A stretch of 64,000 nt of DNA from Glaciimonas sp. PCH181 (GCF_003056055.1 NZ_PYFP01000001.1:248001-312000); one strand, 5' to 3'. Shown: positions 9,735-19,069, counted from the stretch's first letter. The notes: a model not told the origin generated them from the sequence alone. Made by a program: numbers and translations.

Positions 9735-9760
9735 AACAAAAAAGGCAGCGACGCTGCCCC
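9735..9760 (-). terminator. Intrinsic terminator inside the GlcNAc operon
   Basis: Read on the minus strand, a GGCAGCG-T-CGCTGCC hairpin (9744-9758) is followed by a run of six T. It lies 13 bp after the binding-protein stop codon and about 90 bp before the first permease start. Partial termination here would give more binding protein than membrane subunits. Confidence 0.75.
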
Positions 9761-9772
9761 TTAGCCGACTAT

Positions 9773-11071
9773 TTATTTTTGCTGCGGTTTATACCATTTC
9801 GCAAAACCGGTCTGGATTTGCGCGGCGGCATCTTTTGGCGCTAATTTGCCATTCAGAACTTGTGCGTTCACGTTCCAGAGTTCGTTTTCCATACTCGGCG
9901 TACCGCGATTGAGAATTTGCGAATTCAGACGAATAGTGGACGAGCAGGTTTTACGCCAGTCGATCATTTGCTTGGCAACAGGGTCTTTTACTGAAATCAA
10001 ATGATTTGATAACGAGAAAAATCCTGTGACTTTATTCGTATAGATATCGGCAAATTCTTGCGAGCCTATCCATGCCAGAAATTTGTAAGCATCGTCTTTG
10101 TTTTTAGACTTTTTGTTGATGCCCATGCCGATATCGTTGTGATCGGAAATGTAGCATTTGTCACCGGCTTTAGGGACTGGCGGCGGGAATGCACCCATTT
10201 CAAATTTGGCATTGGCGTTGAAATAGGCGATATCCCACGAACCGGTTGGATAGATTGCGCCTTTGCCTAACGCGAACTGATTTTGGCTATCGCCATAAGT
10301 TTGCGCGCTGGCACCTTTGCCGAGATATTTACCCAGTTTGGCTTCGTATTCAAACGCCGAAACAAATTGCGGATCAGTGAATTTTTCCTTGCCGGAAATC
10401 AGCGCTTTGCGGCCTTCTTCACCTTTCCAATAATTAGGACCTATGCCGGTAAACATGACTTGGCTAGACTCCCACTGGTCGGCGGTGCCGAGCGCGAGTG
10501 GCGTGTATTTGCCGTTTGCTTTAATGACGTCGAGGATTTTAAAAAATTCGGCCTCTGTTTTTGGCGGCTGAATATTCAGTTCTTTGAAGATTTTTTGGTT
10601 ATACAGAAAGCCGTGCATTACAGACGCCACTGGCATACAGAAAGTGTCTTTGCCATTGTCGGTTTGCCATGCGATTTTGGCTGATGCAGGGAAGTTTTCC
10701 ATACCTGCTTTGCCATCCAGTTTTTCCAGATTGCCTTTGTTATACAACGAGAGCGATACATCAAACGGACGACAGGCCAGGATATCACCAGCAGTGCCAC
10801 CAGCCAGACGTGCGGTCAGCGTGGAATCGTATTCAGTTGGTGCAGTAGGCGAAAATTTGATCTGAATGCCAGGATTTTTCTTTTCAAATGCAGGAATCAG
10901 AATGGTTTCCCACAATGCTTTATCGTCGACACGCCAGCTTTCGATGGTCAGCGTACCTGCCTGGGCTGTGCCGACGGCGGATAGCACGGCGACGGCAGCA
11001 AGGGTGCCGAGAACGGCATTGCGGATGGTGCTGATTTTGCTGATCTGGCGAATTGGGCGATGCGATGGCAT
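9773..11071 (-). CDS. Sugar ABC transporter substrate-binding protein
   Basis: A 432-residue extracellular solute-binding protein (family 1). A signal peptide (LGTLAAVAVLSAVGTAQA) covers about residues 20-39. The mature protein starts GTLTIESWRVDD and includes NPGIQIKFSP and YNQKIFKELNI, typical of CUT1 binding proteins. It captures the sugar in the periplasm for the downstream permeases. As the first gene of the operon its promoter lies in the 455-bp region upstream. Operon context (kinase, NagA, NagB-II) points to GlcNAc or chitin oligosaccharides; sequence alone does not prove the ligand. Confidence 0.88.
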   Translation of the reverse strand: MPSHRPIRQISKISTIRNAVLGTLAAVAVLSAVGTAQAGTLTIESWRVDDKALWETILIPAFEKKNPGIQIKFSPTAPTEYDSTLTARLAGGTAGDILACRPFDVSLSLYNKGNLEKLDGKAGMENFPASAKIAWQTDNGKDTFCMPVASVMHGFLYNQKIFKELNIQPPKTEAEFFKILDVIKANGKYTPLALGTADQWESSQVMFTGIGPNYWKGEEGRKALISGKEKFTDPQFVSAFEYEAKLGKYLGKGASAQTYGDSQNQFALGKGAIYPTGSWDIAYFNANAKFEMGAFPPPVPKAGDKCYISDHNDIGMGINKKSKNKDDAYKFLAWIGSQEFADIYTNKVTGFFSLSNHLISVKDPVAKQMIDWRKTCSSTIRLNSQILNRGTPSMENELWNVNAQVLNGKLAPKDAAAQIQTGFAKWYKPQQK

Positions 11072-11526
11072 TGTGTGTCTCCTCTGAGTGATATGGCGAA
11101 GGTCTGATGAGGCGCAACTCTTGTCGGTCGCTGGGTTGGCGTGGGAGACAAATTTGTGTCTTTATCCTTCCGCGAAAAGACAATAGCACCAGAGGATGTG
11201 TGAGGCTATCTTGATTGGCCTACAGTTGACATTGCTACCTAAGGTATTGATTTAGTTGATTTAATTGGTGCGATTGGCAAATCTAGGTATTACATATATT
11301 TACAGAAGCCTAAACACATTGTTTTGCTTTCATCCTGCCGCTATTTTGTTGCCTGCACCTTGGAATGTTGAGCGCGAAAGGTAACTTAACTTATCTTTAC
11401 AAAACTTTACAAAACGTTGGCCGATAACGCCTGCTAAGCAGCAGTAAGGGCAGGAAAGTAGATCGGAAAGGCCGTTTTTCTGCCAACTTACGCTATAGTC
11501 ATTCGCGAGGCTGGGACAAGATAAAA
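11072..11526. promoter_or_regulatory. Divergent promoter region between two sugar-binding protein genes
   Basis: This 455-bp region separates two divergent transcription units. It contains a short palindrome TACCTAAGGTA near 11237 and a tandem direct repeat at 11396-11415, listed separately. No coding sequence is recognised here. Confidence 0.5.
11396..11415 (+). promoter_or_regulatory. Candidate response-regulator box, tandem TTTACAAAAC
   Basis: TTTACAAAAC occurs twice head to tail with a 10-bp period. OmpR/PhoB-type regulators bind direct repeats of about this period, and the next operon downstream encodes such a regulator. The site is about 110 bp upstream of the first start codon, so autoregulation of that operon is plausible; this is inference. 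Confidence 0.45.
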
Positions 11527-12900
11527 ATGGTTATACCAATAAAAATACAGAATGGCGTATTAAATAACGGATCGACGAAGTCCTGTCGTGCCGTCTGGTC
11601 GGTAAGACAGCGACGCATCACTGTCGCGATTACGGCGGCGTGGTTGGCAATGCCGCTGTGGTCATATGCGGTTGAGCGCCACGGTCAGGACAACGTACAG
11701 CCGACCTCGCTTCAGGTTTTGCATTGGTGGACGTCGGACGGCGAACGTAAAGCCGTTAAGGTCTTGGTCGATAAACTGGCGGAAGAAAATATCACCTGGC
11801 GCGATGTGGCGATTCCCGGCGGTGCAGGTCTTGGTGCCGCCAAGGTACTGAAAAGCAGAGTACTGGCTGGTTATTCGCCTGAAGTTACGCAACTTAACGG
11901 TGTCGTTTTTGGTGAGTGGGCCGATCTTGGCTTGCTATTGGAGCTGGATAATGTTGCCACTTCGGGCGACTGGAAAAAGCTGCTGTTCCCGACGGTCTGG
12001 ACCTTGGTACAAACCCGCGGTCACGTGGTGGCGGCACCGCTCGATATTCATCGTATTAACGTGCTGTTTTATAACCGCAAAGTGTTTGATCGCCTGGGTT
12101 TGGCTGTGCCTAAAACCTGGGGCGAGTTTGATCGTGTCGCTGCGCAGTTAGTGCACGCGGGTGTCGTGCCGTTAGCGCAAAGTAGTGAGGCCTGGCAGAT
12201 AGCGACCTTGTTCGAAACGTTGGTGCTGGCTGAAAGTGGCCCGGCATTCTATCGGCAGCTATTTGTTGAATTGCGCGCAAACGCCTATAACGATCCACGC
12301 TTAGCCCATGCGTTAAAACGCTTGCGCGGATTGAAGCAATGGATGCCGACACCGATAAAAGAACTGGCATGGAATGAGGCGACGCGGCAACTTGCCACCG
12401 GCAGCGCTGCGATGCTGGTAATGGGGGATTGGGCGAAGGGTGAATTGAATGCGTGGGGGCGGGTCACGGATATCGACTTTGGATGCAGCACGGTGCCGGG
12501 AACGGCTGATTATCATTTGTATAGCGTGGATACGCTGGCGATGTTTGCCGGCGATTATTCGCATCAGCCAGCACAGGAAAAGCTCGCCCAGATCATGACG
12601 ACTGGGGCGCTACAGGCTGATTTCAATCAGTTCAAGGGTTCGATCTCGGTTTTACGTTATCCGAATATGTCAAAAATGGATAGTTGCGCGACCGCGTCAT
12701 GGCGTAGTTTTAGTAAAGGGTCGGCATTTCAAGCGCCTAGTCTGGTGCATAGAATGGCGACGGATGAGACGACGAAAGACGCGATCATCGGCGAGGTTCG
12801 CCGCTATTTTATGGATGATAAAGTCACTGAAATCGATACCCAGCGACGCTTGGCAGCGATTGCCCGGACCGCGCCAAAACTAGAGAGACCGGAAGAATAA
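11527..12900 (+). CDS. Orphan sugar-binding protein of a two-component operon
   Basis: A 457-residue family-1 solute-binding protein with a long basic N-terminus and a hydrophobic export segment (ITVAITAAWLAMPLWSYA, residues about 37-54). The mature part begins LQVLHWWTSDGERKAVKVL and includes AAPLDIHRINVLFYNRKVFD, like glucose/mannose-binding proteins of the GtsA type. No permease or ATPase lies beside it. It is followed 65 bp later by a response regulator and a histidine kinase in the same orientation. It may therefore present ligand to the sensor kinase rather than to a transporter. Serving a remote importer is the alternative. Confidence 0.82.
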   Translation: MVIPIKIQNGVLNNGSTKSCRAVWSVRQRRITVAITAAWLAMPLWSYAVERHGQDNVQPTSLQVLHWWTSDGERKAVKVLVDKLAEENITWRDVAIPGGAGLGAAKVLKSRVLAGYSPEVTQLNGVVFGEWADLGLLLELDNVATSGDWKKLLFPTVWTLVQTRGHVVAAPLDIHRINVLFYNRKVFDRLGLAVPKTWGEFDRVAAQLVHAGVVPLAQSSEAWQIATLFETLVLAESGPAFYRQLFVELRANAYNDPRLAHALKRLRGLKQWMPTPIKELAWNEATRQLATGSAAMLVMGDWAKGELNAWGRVTDIDFGCSTVPGTADYHLYSVDTLAMFAGDYSHQPAQEKLAQIMTTGALQADFNQFKGSISVLRYPNMSKMDSCATASWRSFSKGSAFQAPSLVHRMATDETTKDAIIGEVRRYFMDDKVTEIDTQRRLAAIARTAPKLERPEE

Positions 12901-12965
12901 ATGTGCTGAATAAATGCGGACGGCAAAAATAACAATGATGATAACCACGATACTAAATACACCTG

Positions 12966-13676
12966 ATGCGTAAAATATTGATCGTCGATGATGACCAGAA
13001 AACCCGGACGCTGTTAAAAGCCTATCTGGAAAAAAATCAGTACGAGGTACTGCTGGCGCAGGATGGCGCGACTTTTCTGGCGGAGTTTCAACGTTTTGCT
13101 GACGAGTTGTCGCTGGTTATTCTGGACGTGATGTTGCCGGACACCGATGGTTTTGCGCTATGCAAAATCGTGCGCCGTCGTTCTAACGTGCCGATTATTA
13201 TGCTGACGGCCAGTTCTGATGAAACCGACCGCGTGGTCGGGCTTGAACTGGGCGCGGACGACTACATGGGCAAGCCTTACAGCCCGCGCGAACTGCTGGC
13301 GCGCATCAAGGCTATCCATCGTCGGATGGGTGTCGATACGGCAGCGACGCCGCGTTATTACCGCTTTCTGGGATTTACTTTGGACACGGTGGAACGCACG
13401 GTTCTCGATGCCGATCAAAAAGTCGTTGCGCTGACGGGGCTGGACTATCAATTGTTGAAGTATTTTGTAGCCCATCCCGGCGCTATCCTTGATCGTAGTG
13501 TGTTGTTTGAAGAAACCCGTGGTCGTGATTCTGGCCCGTTGGATCGTTCGCTGGATGTACAGATCAGCAAGCTGCGGGATCGTCTCAACGATGATGGCAA
13601 GTCGCCGCAATTGATTAAAACGGTGCGCGGCGCTGGTTACGTATTTTCTGCCGATGTTGTTGTCTCAGCGAGCTGA
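12966..13676 (+). CDS. OmpR-family response regulator
   Basis: This 236-residue protein has a receiver domain at residues 1-120 with the acidic pocket DDD (8-10), phosphoacceptor Asp54 in VILDVMLPD, Thr81 and Lys103 (GKPYSPREL). Residues about 130-232 form the winged-helix DNA-binding domain (RGRDSGPLDRSLDVQISKLR and GAGYVFSAD). It should be phosphorylated by the kinase encoded 8 bp downstream. Sugar-responsive control, similar in principle to GltR, is suggested by the linked binding protein. Confidence 0.93.
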   Translation: MRKILIVDDDQKTRTLLKAYLEKNQYEVLLAQDGATFLAEFQRFADELSLVILDVMLPDTDGFALCKIVRRRSNVPIIMLTASSDETDRVVGLELGADDYMGKPYSPRELLARIKAIHRRMGVDTAATPRYYRFLGFTLDTVERTVLDADQKVVALTGLDYQLLKYFVAHPGAILDRSVLFEETRGRDSGPLDRSLDVQISKLRDRLNDDGKSPQLIKTVRGAGYVFSADVVVSAS

Positions 13677-13684
13677 GTTTGCCT

Positions 13685-15211
13685 ATGAGTCAGCCTATTA
13701 TTCCGCCTAACAATCCGATCTTGGAGCGCAGCTCTTATCAGCGTATTGTTACGCGCTTTCTGGCGTGGGTTTTGCCGCATTCTTTGTTGGGACAATTGTC
13801 TGTGGTGATGGTGCTGGGAGTCTTGGTGACGCAGTTGGTCGGGGGCATGATATGGGCTGCACAGTTGCGCTCAAAATCGGAAATTGAAACCCGTATCGCC
13901 GCCCAGCATCTGGGACACAGCGCGGTGAGTGCGATTCGATTTTTTAAAAGCTTACCGGCTAACTACCGACCGATTATGATTCAGCAATTGCGGGAAATGG
14001 GCGGGACCCGTTTTTTTGTAAATGCCAACGATGCACCGATTCATATTCAGCCGATAGGTGATAACGCGTTGGCGGAGTTGGCCAGTCAGACGGTGTTGAA
14101 AACGTTGCGGGAAGAACTCCCTTTTTTACCAGAATTTCGATTGGTGTTTGCGTGGCCGGATGATTTGAATGTGTCTGATGACGGTCTCAAGATTGCTGAT
14201 CTGCCGGATAGCTGGGTGCAGCATATTTTATTGATTAAACCGAACCCTGCGCCGGTATTGGTGATCCAGACGCAGCTTGAGCCGGGGAAATGGTTGTATC
14301 TGGCGGCGTTGATGCCGAATCCGTATTTCTTGGAAAGTAACAGTCCGTTATCGCCGGATCGTCTGGTGTTACAAGGGTTGTCGCTGGCGGCTGTGCTGTT
14401 GTTGTCGATATTGGTTGTGCGTTGGACGACGCGTCCATTGGCGGCGTTGTCGGATGCGGCAGAGGCTTTTGGTAAGGGTGAGACGGTGCCAGAATTGCCA
14501 GAAACCGGGAGTAGAGAGTTTGTAAAAACCGCAAGGGCTTTTAGGGCGATGCGCGAAAGGATAAAGCGTTATCTGGAAGATCGGGAGCGATTATTTGCGT
14601 CGATTTCGCATGATTTACGGACGCCGATTACGCGGTTGAAATTGCGGACCGAGTTGTTGGATGACGATGCGATGCGGGCTGAATTTCATGAAGATCTGGA
14701 TGAGCTTGACATGATGGTGAAGGGGGCATTGCAGTCGGTGAAGGATAGCGATATTCATGAGAATCGGACTGAAGTGCGGATTGATGCGCTGATCCATCGG
14801 ATGATTCGGGATGCCAAGATGGCTGGACATGCCGTGGGCTTTGTGGATTCTGGATTGACTGTCAGGGCTAAGCCGTTGGCGTTGAAGCGGGCGATTGGGA
14901 ATCTGTTTGATAATGCGTTGTTTTATGGCGAGCGGGTGGAGATTTCTGTGCGAGAAGTTCTGGCCGATGGGCAAGGTGGTGACAGTATTGAAATCAGTAT
15001 TCGGGATCACGGACCGGGAGTGCCGGAGGAGGCGTTTGGGAGCCTTTTTGATCCGTATTTGCGTTTATCGCATGGGCGTGATCGGAATGCGGGAGGGATG
15101 GGGTTGGGGTTAGGGATTGCACGGAATATTGTGCAGGCGCATGGGGGTGAGTTGGTGTTAGCTAATCATTTGGATGGTGGGTTGGTGGTGAGGGTTATTT
15201 TGCCTCGTTGA
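13685..15211 (+). CDS. Membrane sensor histidine kinase
   Basis: A histidine kinase of about 508 residues. Transmembrane segment 1 (LSVVMVLGVLVTQLVGGMIW) and segment 2 (GLSLAAVLLLSILVV) flank a periplasmic sensor of about 170 residues. Then come a HAMP linker (TRPLAALSDAAEAF), the phosphoacceptor His in SISHDLRTPITRLK (about residue 308), the N-box (AIGNLFDNALFYG) and the ATP-binding boxes DHGPGVPEE and GMGLGLGIARN. I prefer ATG at 13685 over TTG at 13679. It is the cognate kinase of the regulator just upstream, and its periplasmic domain could contact the linked binding protein. Confidence 0.92.
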   Translation: MSQPIIPPNNPILERSSYQRIVTRFLAWVLPHSLLGQLSVVMVLGVLVTQLVGGMIWAAQLRSKSEIETRIAAQHLGHSAVSAIRFFKSLPANYRPIMIQQLREMGGTRFFVNANDAPIHIQPIGDNALAELASQTVLKTLREELPFLPEFRLVFAWPDDLNVSDDGLKIADLPDSWVQHILLIKPNPAPVLVIQTQLEPGKWLYLAALMPNPYFLESNSPLSPDRLVLQGLSLAAVLLLSILVVRWTTRPLAALSDAAEAFGKGETVPELPETGSREFVKTARAFRAMRERIKRYLEDRERLFASISHDLRTPITRLKLRTELLDDDAMRAEFHEDLDELDMMVKGALQSVKDSDIHENRTEVRIDALIHRMIRDAKMAGHAVGFVDSGLTVRAKPLALKRAIGNLFDNALFYGERVEISVREVLADGQGGDSIEISIRDHGPGVPEEAFGSLFDPYLRLSHGRDRNAGGMGLGLGIARNIVQAHGGELVLANHLDGGLVVRVILPR

Positions 15212-15293
15212 TAGAGTTCAGTGTTTTGTAACTGACACAGTTATTGCTCCGTGGATGCAAGCTTGGTGCGGCCCGGCAGCCGGTCACTTTATT

Positions 15294-15335
15294 TCCGTTG
15301 ATGCAAGCCGGACTGCCCCGGCTTGCATCAACGGA
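15294..15335. repeat. Perfect 18-bp inverted repeat
   Basis: The arms TCCGTTGATGCAAGCCGG (15294-15311) and its exact complement (15318-15335) flank a 6-base loop. The hairpin lies after the kinase gene and before the ligase pseudogene. It has no T-run, so it is not a standard terminator; its right side matches sequence near 61,680. The rest of the gap 15212-15495 shows no gene. Confidence 0.7.
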
Positions 15336-15495
15336 GCGCCAACCGTTTCAGCAGCTCTGCATCGCTTCATCTCCCAAATCCCAACTATCTCCGCCAATCT
15401 TTTGCGCTAAAACCGTTTAATTACGCTTTTTCATTTGCGGCGTGTTGGCGTCAGCGCGGGCTATATCTGCGTCGGAACGATTTGTCCGATAGCGA

Positions 15496-16775
15496 TTACG
15501 TTGATATCGCAACTATGGTGCGGTGGGTATTTTGTTCTATGCTGCCGCACTGAAACCACATATTACGCATGACTTTGAGCGTGTCTGCCGGACGTTGCCA
15601 GTAACCTTCGAACATAATATTCGGACGCAACGGCCGCACTACGATTTCGCCTGGGGTATTGGTCGGCAGTTCGCGATCAAGATCGTCAACGATACGGACA
15701 TCGAAGTCAGGGATGCGTTTGCCGGAAGATCCCGGCGCGGCATATTCACCGGCTGGCAGCGAAGTGATCACGCCGGCTTCGGTCAAGCCATAACCATTGC
15801 CGCCAACCTAGCGCGCGCCAAAACGTTCACGCCAGACGCCTTTGATTTCTTCGGTAAAAGGATTGCTGCGCACGGTGTGGATTTGTCCGTGGCAGCGGTG
15901 CATCACATCGCTATCGGCCGCTTGTGCCAACAGTCCACCCATGCTGCCCAGAATCGAGGCAATCGTCGCGCCGGATCGTTCAACTTCTGGCCAGAAATTG
16001 GATACCGAAAAACGCGGCACGATGGCAACGCGCGCGCCCACCAGAATGTTAGAAATAATCCCCACCGCCAGCGCATTCAGGTGGAACAAAGGCAGGGGTG
16101 TGATGGTCACATCATTCTCGGTAGCGACACCTGCACGCAATTGCAGCCGGGCAAGATTACACATGAAGTTATAGCTCAGCATGCAACCCTTGGAAGGACC
16201 GGTAGTACCAGAGGTATAAATCAGGTAGGCAAGATCAGATGGATTGGGCTTGGTCGAAATAGGGGGGCGTTAGTACCGCGATGCGCGTCCAGCAGCGCCA
16301 CCGGCATCTCGTCAGAAATCATTTCTTTACCATGACCGCGCTGAAGCATCAGTTTGATATCCGGCAGGCCGTAAGCAAGTTGAGCAGAATGGATAATACG
16401 TTGGGCATAATCGGCTCCACAAATAACCAATGCAGTACCGGCATCGGCAATCTGATGGCGCAAGAATTCTCCTCGTAACGCAGTATTGATCGGTACGCTG
16501 ACCGCACCCAGTTTGTTAACCGCAAGCCAGGTAATGACGGCGTCGATATTGTTATCGAGCATGGTGACAACTGTTTGTCCGCTGACAACGCCGAGCGCGG
16601 CAAGCGCGTGCCCCATGCGGGTGGAAAGTCGATCCACTTCTGCGTAGGTAAACAACGCGCCGCTGAAATCAAGCAGGACGCGATCCGGATGTTTAGCAAC
16701 GGCGCGATCAAGCGCAGCGACGACCGTATCTTATTCCCCAACTGCTCACGTTTCGACTCTTCCCATATTTGTCAT
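15496..16775 (-). pseudogene. Acyl-CoA ligase (AMP-binding) pseudogene
   Basis: Read leftwards from ATG at 16775 (GGAGA ribosome binding site), the frame gives an AMP-forming acyl-CoA synthetase: LDRAVAKHPDRVLLDFSGAL, FTYAEVDRL, LIYTSGTTGPSKG (ATP-binding signature), TPLPLFHLNA, GYGLTEAG and VRIVDDLDRELP. It is broken by TGA at codon 10 (16746-16748), TAA at codon 15 (16731-16733), a frameshift in a six-base C/G run (16262-16267) and TAG at 15808-15810. After the residues equivalent to MRNMWF the C-terminal domain is lost. It can no longer make a functional enzyme. It probably activated an organic acid for the pathway whose other relics lie at 19.1-20.3 kb. Confidence 0.88.
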
Positions 16776-16965
16776 GCTTGTCTTCTCCAAAGCATGCCTG
16801 GCGCTGAGGCAATGAATATTATTTTAAATCCAGAAGACTATTCTAATATGGAATTAAGTGGCGTGTCAGCTAGAATAATCGGTGCGACTGTGCGAATATC
16901 TATCGATAGAATAGTTTTAATGCATTTTTCTACCAAAATACAAAGAATCAAGAACGGAGTTGCAT
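16776..16965. promoter_or_regulatory. Divergent promoter region with TAGAATA-type half-sites
   Basis: The 190-bp AT-rich gap lies between the ligase pseudogene and the triple TetR gene. ACTATTCTA (16837-16845) and TAGAATAGT (16907-16915) are exact inverse complements, and a further TAGAAT lies at 16871-16876. TetR proteins commonly regulate from such divergent regions, so these are candidate operator half-sites. Confidence 0.45.
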
Positions 16966-18990
16966 ATGAATAAACGTGAGCGCACGTCGTCGCCGTCGCG
17001 CGCATCGCCCGCGCAGCAGAAAGTGGGCAAAAAAACGCTCCCTAAAGGGGAACAAAATGGCGACGTGATTCCGTTATCAATACGAGAGCCGGGCCGCAAT
17101 AAGCGCTCGGGAGAAACCATCGATCAGATTCTTGCCGCTGCTGAGCAAGTTATTTTGGAATCTGGCGTGGACCGTGTTGCAATTCAGAACGTGTGTGAAG
17201 TCGCGGGTATTTCACGCGGCACGTTTTATCGTTATTTTTCATCGCAAGACGAACTTCTTGATGCTTTTTCCAAGCATAAACGTGCCCGTTTTCATCTGGC
17301 GTTGCACGCTGCAACGGCGCCTTATTTAACGCCGGACGATCGCTTCAATGCATTGATTTCTTATCTGGATAACTATCTCAAACATAGTAAGGCGCGCCGA
17401 TTGCTGGAGGTGGCGCCGGAGTTTGCGTGTGGTTTCTTCAAGCGCATTTTTCATGATTCGGTAGATCGATTTCAAGAAGTATTGGATATTGTATTTGATG
17501 ACTGGAATGCCAAACTCGGCATCGAAATTGATCGCCCTTTGGTGTGCGAAATGCTGATTCGTTACGTATTAAGCGAGCTTCTGGTGCCGCGCAAAGGTGA
17601 TCGACGTGAACTGCTGACCTGGATTGCCCAGCTGACTAGCGCGATTTCACGCGGTGGCGATTTTGCATTGCAGCCGTTGACGCCGCGTCATCTTGGCAAC
17701 GTAAATAGTGATGCCGATCCGAATGATCGCAATGCCGAACAACTCGAACGCGAACCGGGACGCAATCGCCGCTCTGAAAAAACGATCGATCAAATACTGG
17801 TATCAACCGAACAGGTAATTCTTGAGTCAGGCGTGGATCGTGTTTCGATTCTGAACGTCTGTGAAGTTGCAGGCATTTCACGCGGTACTTTTTATCGGTA
17901 TTTTTCTTCTCAGGATGAGTTGCTGGAAGCCTTCACCAAGCATAAGCGGGCGGTCTTCCATCAGGCGCTGATAAATGCGACCGAGCCTTATGACGATCCC
18001 GACGAGCGCTTCGCCGCATTTATTGTGCATCTCGATAATTTACTTAAGGGTACTAAGGCACGTCGTTTATTGCAGGTTGCGCCAAAATACGCTTTCGGAT
18101 TTTTTCAGCATGCCTTCCTTGATTCGATTGAGCATTTTCAGAGCGCGTTAAAGATCGTCTTCGACGCATGGGATGTGCGGCTTGGCGTGACATTGGATCG
18201 TGAGTTAATTTGTGAAATGTTGATTCGGTATGTTCTCAGCGAATTGTTGGTACTGGGCGAAGGAGACAGGCGACAAATACCGCAGCGCATCGGCGATCTG
18301 ATCAACAGTATTAGTACTATTGGGCAGGATAGGGCGAAACCGAAGGTCGCGCAGAAGGCTGCGAATATCGATCATATAGATGCTGAGATCGCTGTTGCAT
18401 CAGCGCGTGAGCCGGGGCGCAATCGTCGCTCTGATGCCACGATTCAACAAATCGTTACCGCAGCGGGAGAGATCATTCTTCAGTCTGGCGTGGAGCGTAT
18501 TTCGATCCTCGCCGTATGCGAAGCCGCGGGTATTTCACGTGGGACTTTTTACCGATATTTTTCTTCACAGGATGCATTGTTAGAAGCCTATACCGAGTCT
18601 CAGCGTAAGCAATTTCATCTAGCGCTGATTGAAGTCGCCGCACCGCATGAGGACCCTGAAGCGCGCTTTAATGCGGTAATCACGAATCTCGATCGGTTTC
18701 TGCAACAGGATAAATCCCGGCGGTTATTGTTGGTGGCACCAGAATATGCGTTTGGATTTTTTCAACGGATGTTTGACGATGCAATCGCACGCTTTAAGTC
18801 GGTGCTGGATATGGTGTTTGATGCGTGGGATGCACGTCTGGCAATACAAATAGACCGTGATCTGGCGTGTGAATTACTGGTGCGCTATATCTTGAGTGAG
18901 CTTTTAGTGCCATCGGAAATCGATAAGCGGCTTTTGCCGTTGCGGCTTCGGGGCATGATTCAGACGGTGGTGGTGGCGCGCGGTCGGTAA
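16966..18990 (+). CDS. Triple-unit TetR/AcrR-type transcriptional regulator
   Basis: One 674-residue polypeptide holds three consecutive complete TetR regulators; a normal TetR protein has about 200 residues. Unit 1 starts near residue 40, unit 2 near 262, unit 3 near 481, each with REPGRN(K/R)RS. Every unit has the DNA-binding helices, with AGISRGTFYRYFSSQD identical in all three, then an all-helical ligand/dimer domain ending R-Y-(V/I)-L-S-E-L-L-V. Linkers of about 40 residues are charged and likely flexible. ATG at 16966 has an ACGGAG ribosome binding site 7 bp upstream; TTG at 16960 is less likely. The units differ at many codons, so the duplication is old, not an assembly error. It is divergent from a dead acyl-CoA ligase gene and stays open although its neighbours are decayed. 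Targets and ligand are unknown; an acyl-CoA is a guess. Confidence 0.93.
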   Translation: MNKRERTSSPSRASPAQQKVGKKTLPKGEQNGDVIPLSIREPGRNKRSGETIDQILAAAEQVILESGVDRVAIQNVCEVAGISRGTFYRYFSSQDELLDAFSKHKRARFHLALHAATAPYLTPDDRFNALISYLDNYLKHSKARRLLEVAPEFACGFFKRIFHDSVDRFQEVLDIVFDDWNAKLGIEIDRPLVCEMLIRYVLSELLVPRKGDRRELLTWIAQLTSAISRGGDFALQPLTPRHLGNVNSDADPNDRNAEQLEREPGRNRRSEKTIDQILVSTEQVILESGVDRVSILNVCEVAGISRGTFYRYFSSQDELLEAFTKHKRAVFHQALINATEPYDDPDERFAAFIVHLDNLLKGTKARRLLQVAPKYAFGFFQHAFLDSIEHFQSALKIVFDAWDVRLGVTLDRELICEMLIRYVLSELLVLGEGDRRQIPQRIGDLINSISTIGQDRAKPKVAQKAANIDHIDAEIAVASAREPGRNRRSDATIQQIVTAAGEIILQSGVERISILAVCEAAGISRGTFYRYFSSQDALLEAYTESQRKQFHLALIEVAAPHEDPEARFNAVITNLDRFLQQDKSRRLLLVAPEYAFGFFQRMFDDAIARFKSVLDMVFDAWDARLAIQIDRDLACELLVRYILSELLVPSEIDKRLLPLRLRGMIQTVVVARGR

Positions 18991-19069
18991 GTCAGGATAT
19001 GAGATAGCAATGGAGAAACCCTATGCACGTAAAAAGCGTGCATTTCTGTTCTCTATTCTTAATAACCAC

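Noticed and set aside
14235..14534. 99-codon minus-strand frame inside the histidine kinase
   Set aside because: It overlaps well-supported kinase sequence and shows low-complexity Pro/Thr composition typical of a shadow frame.
15523..16335. 270-codon open frame on the plus strand
   Set aside because: It is antisense to the acyl-CoA ligase pseudogene, whose minus-strand translation matches the family; the plus product has no family features.
16966..18990. Triple TetR as an assembly duplication
   Set aside because: The three units differ at many codons and in linker length, so they are old copies rather than a repeated read.
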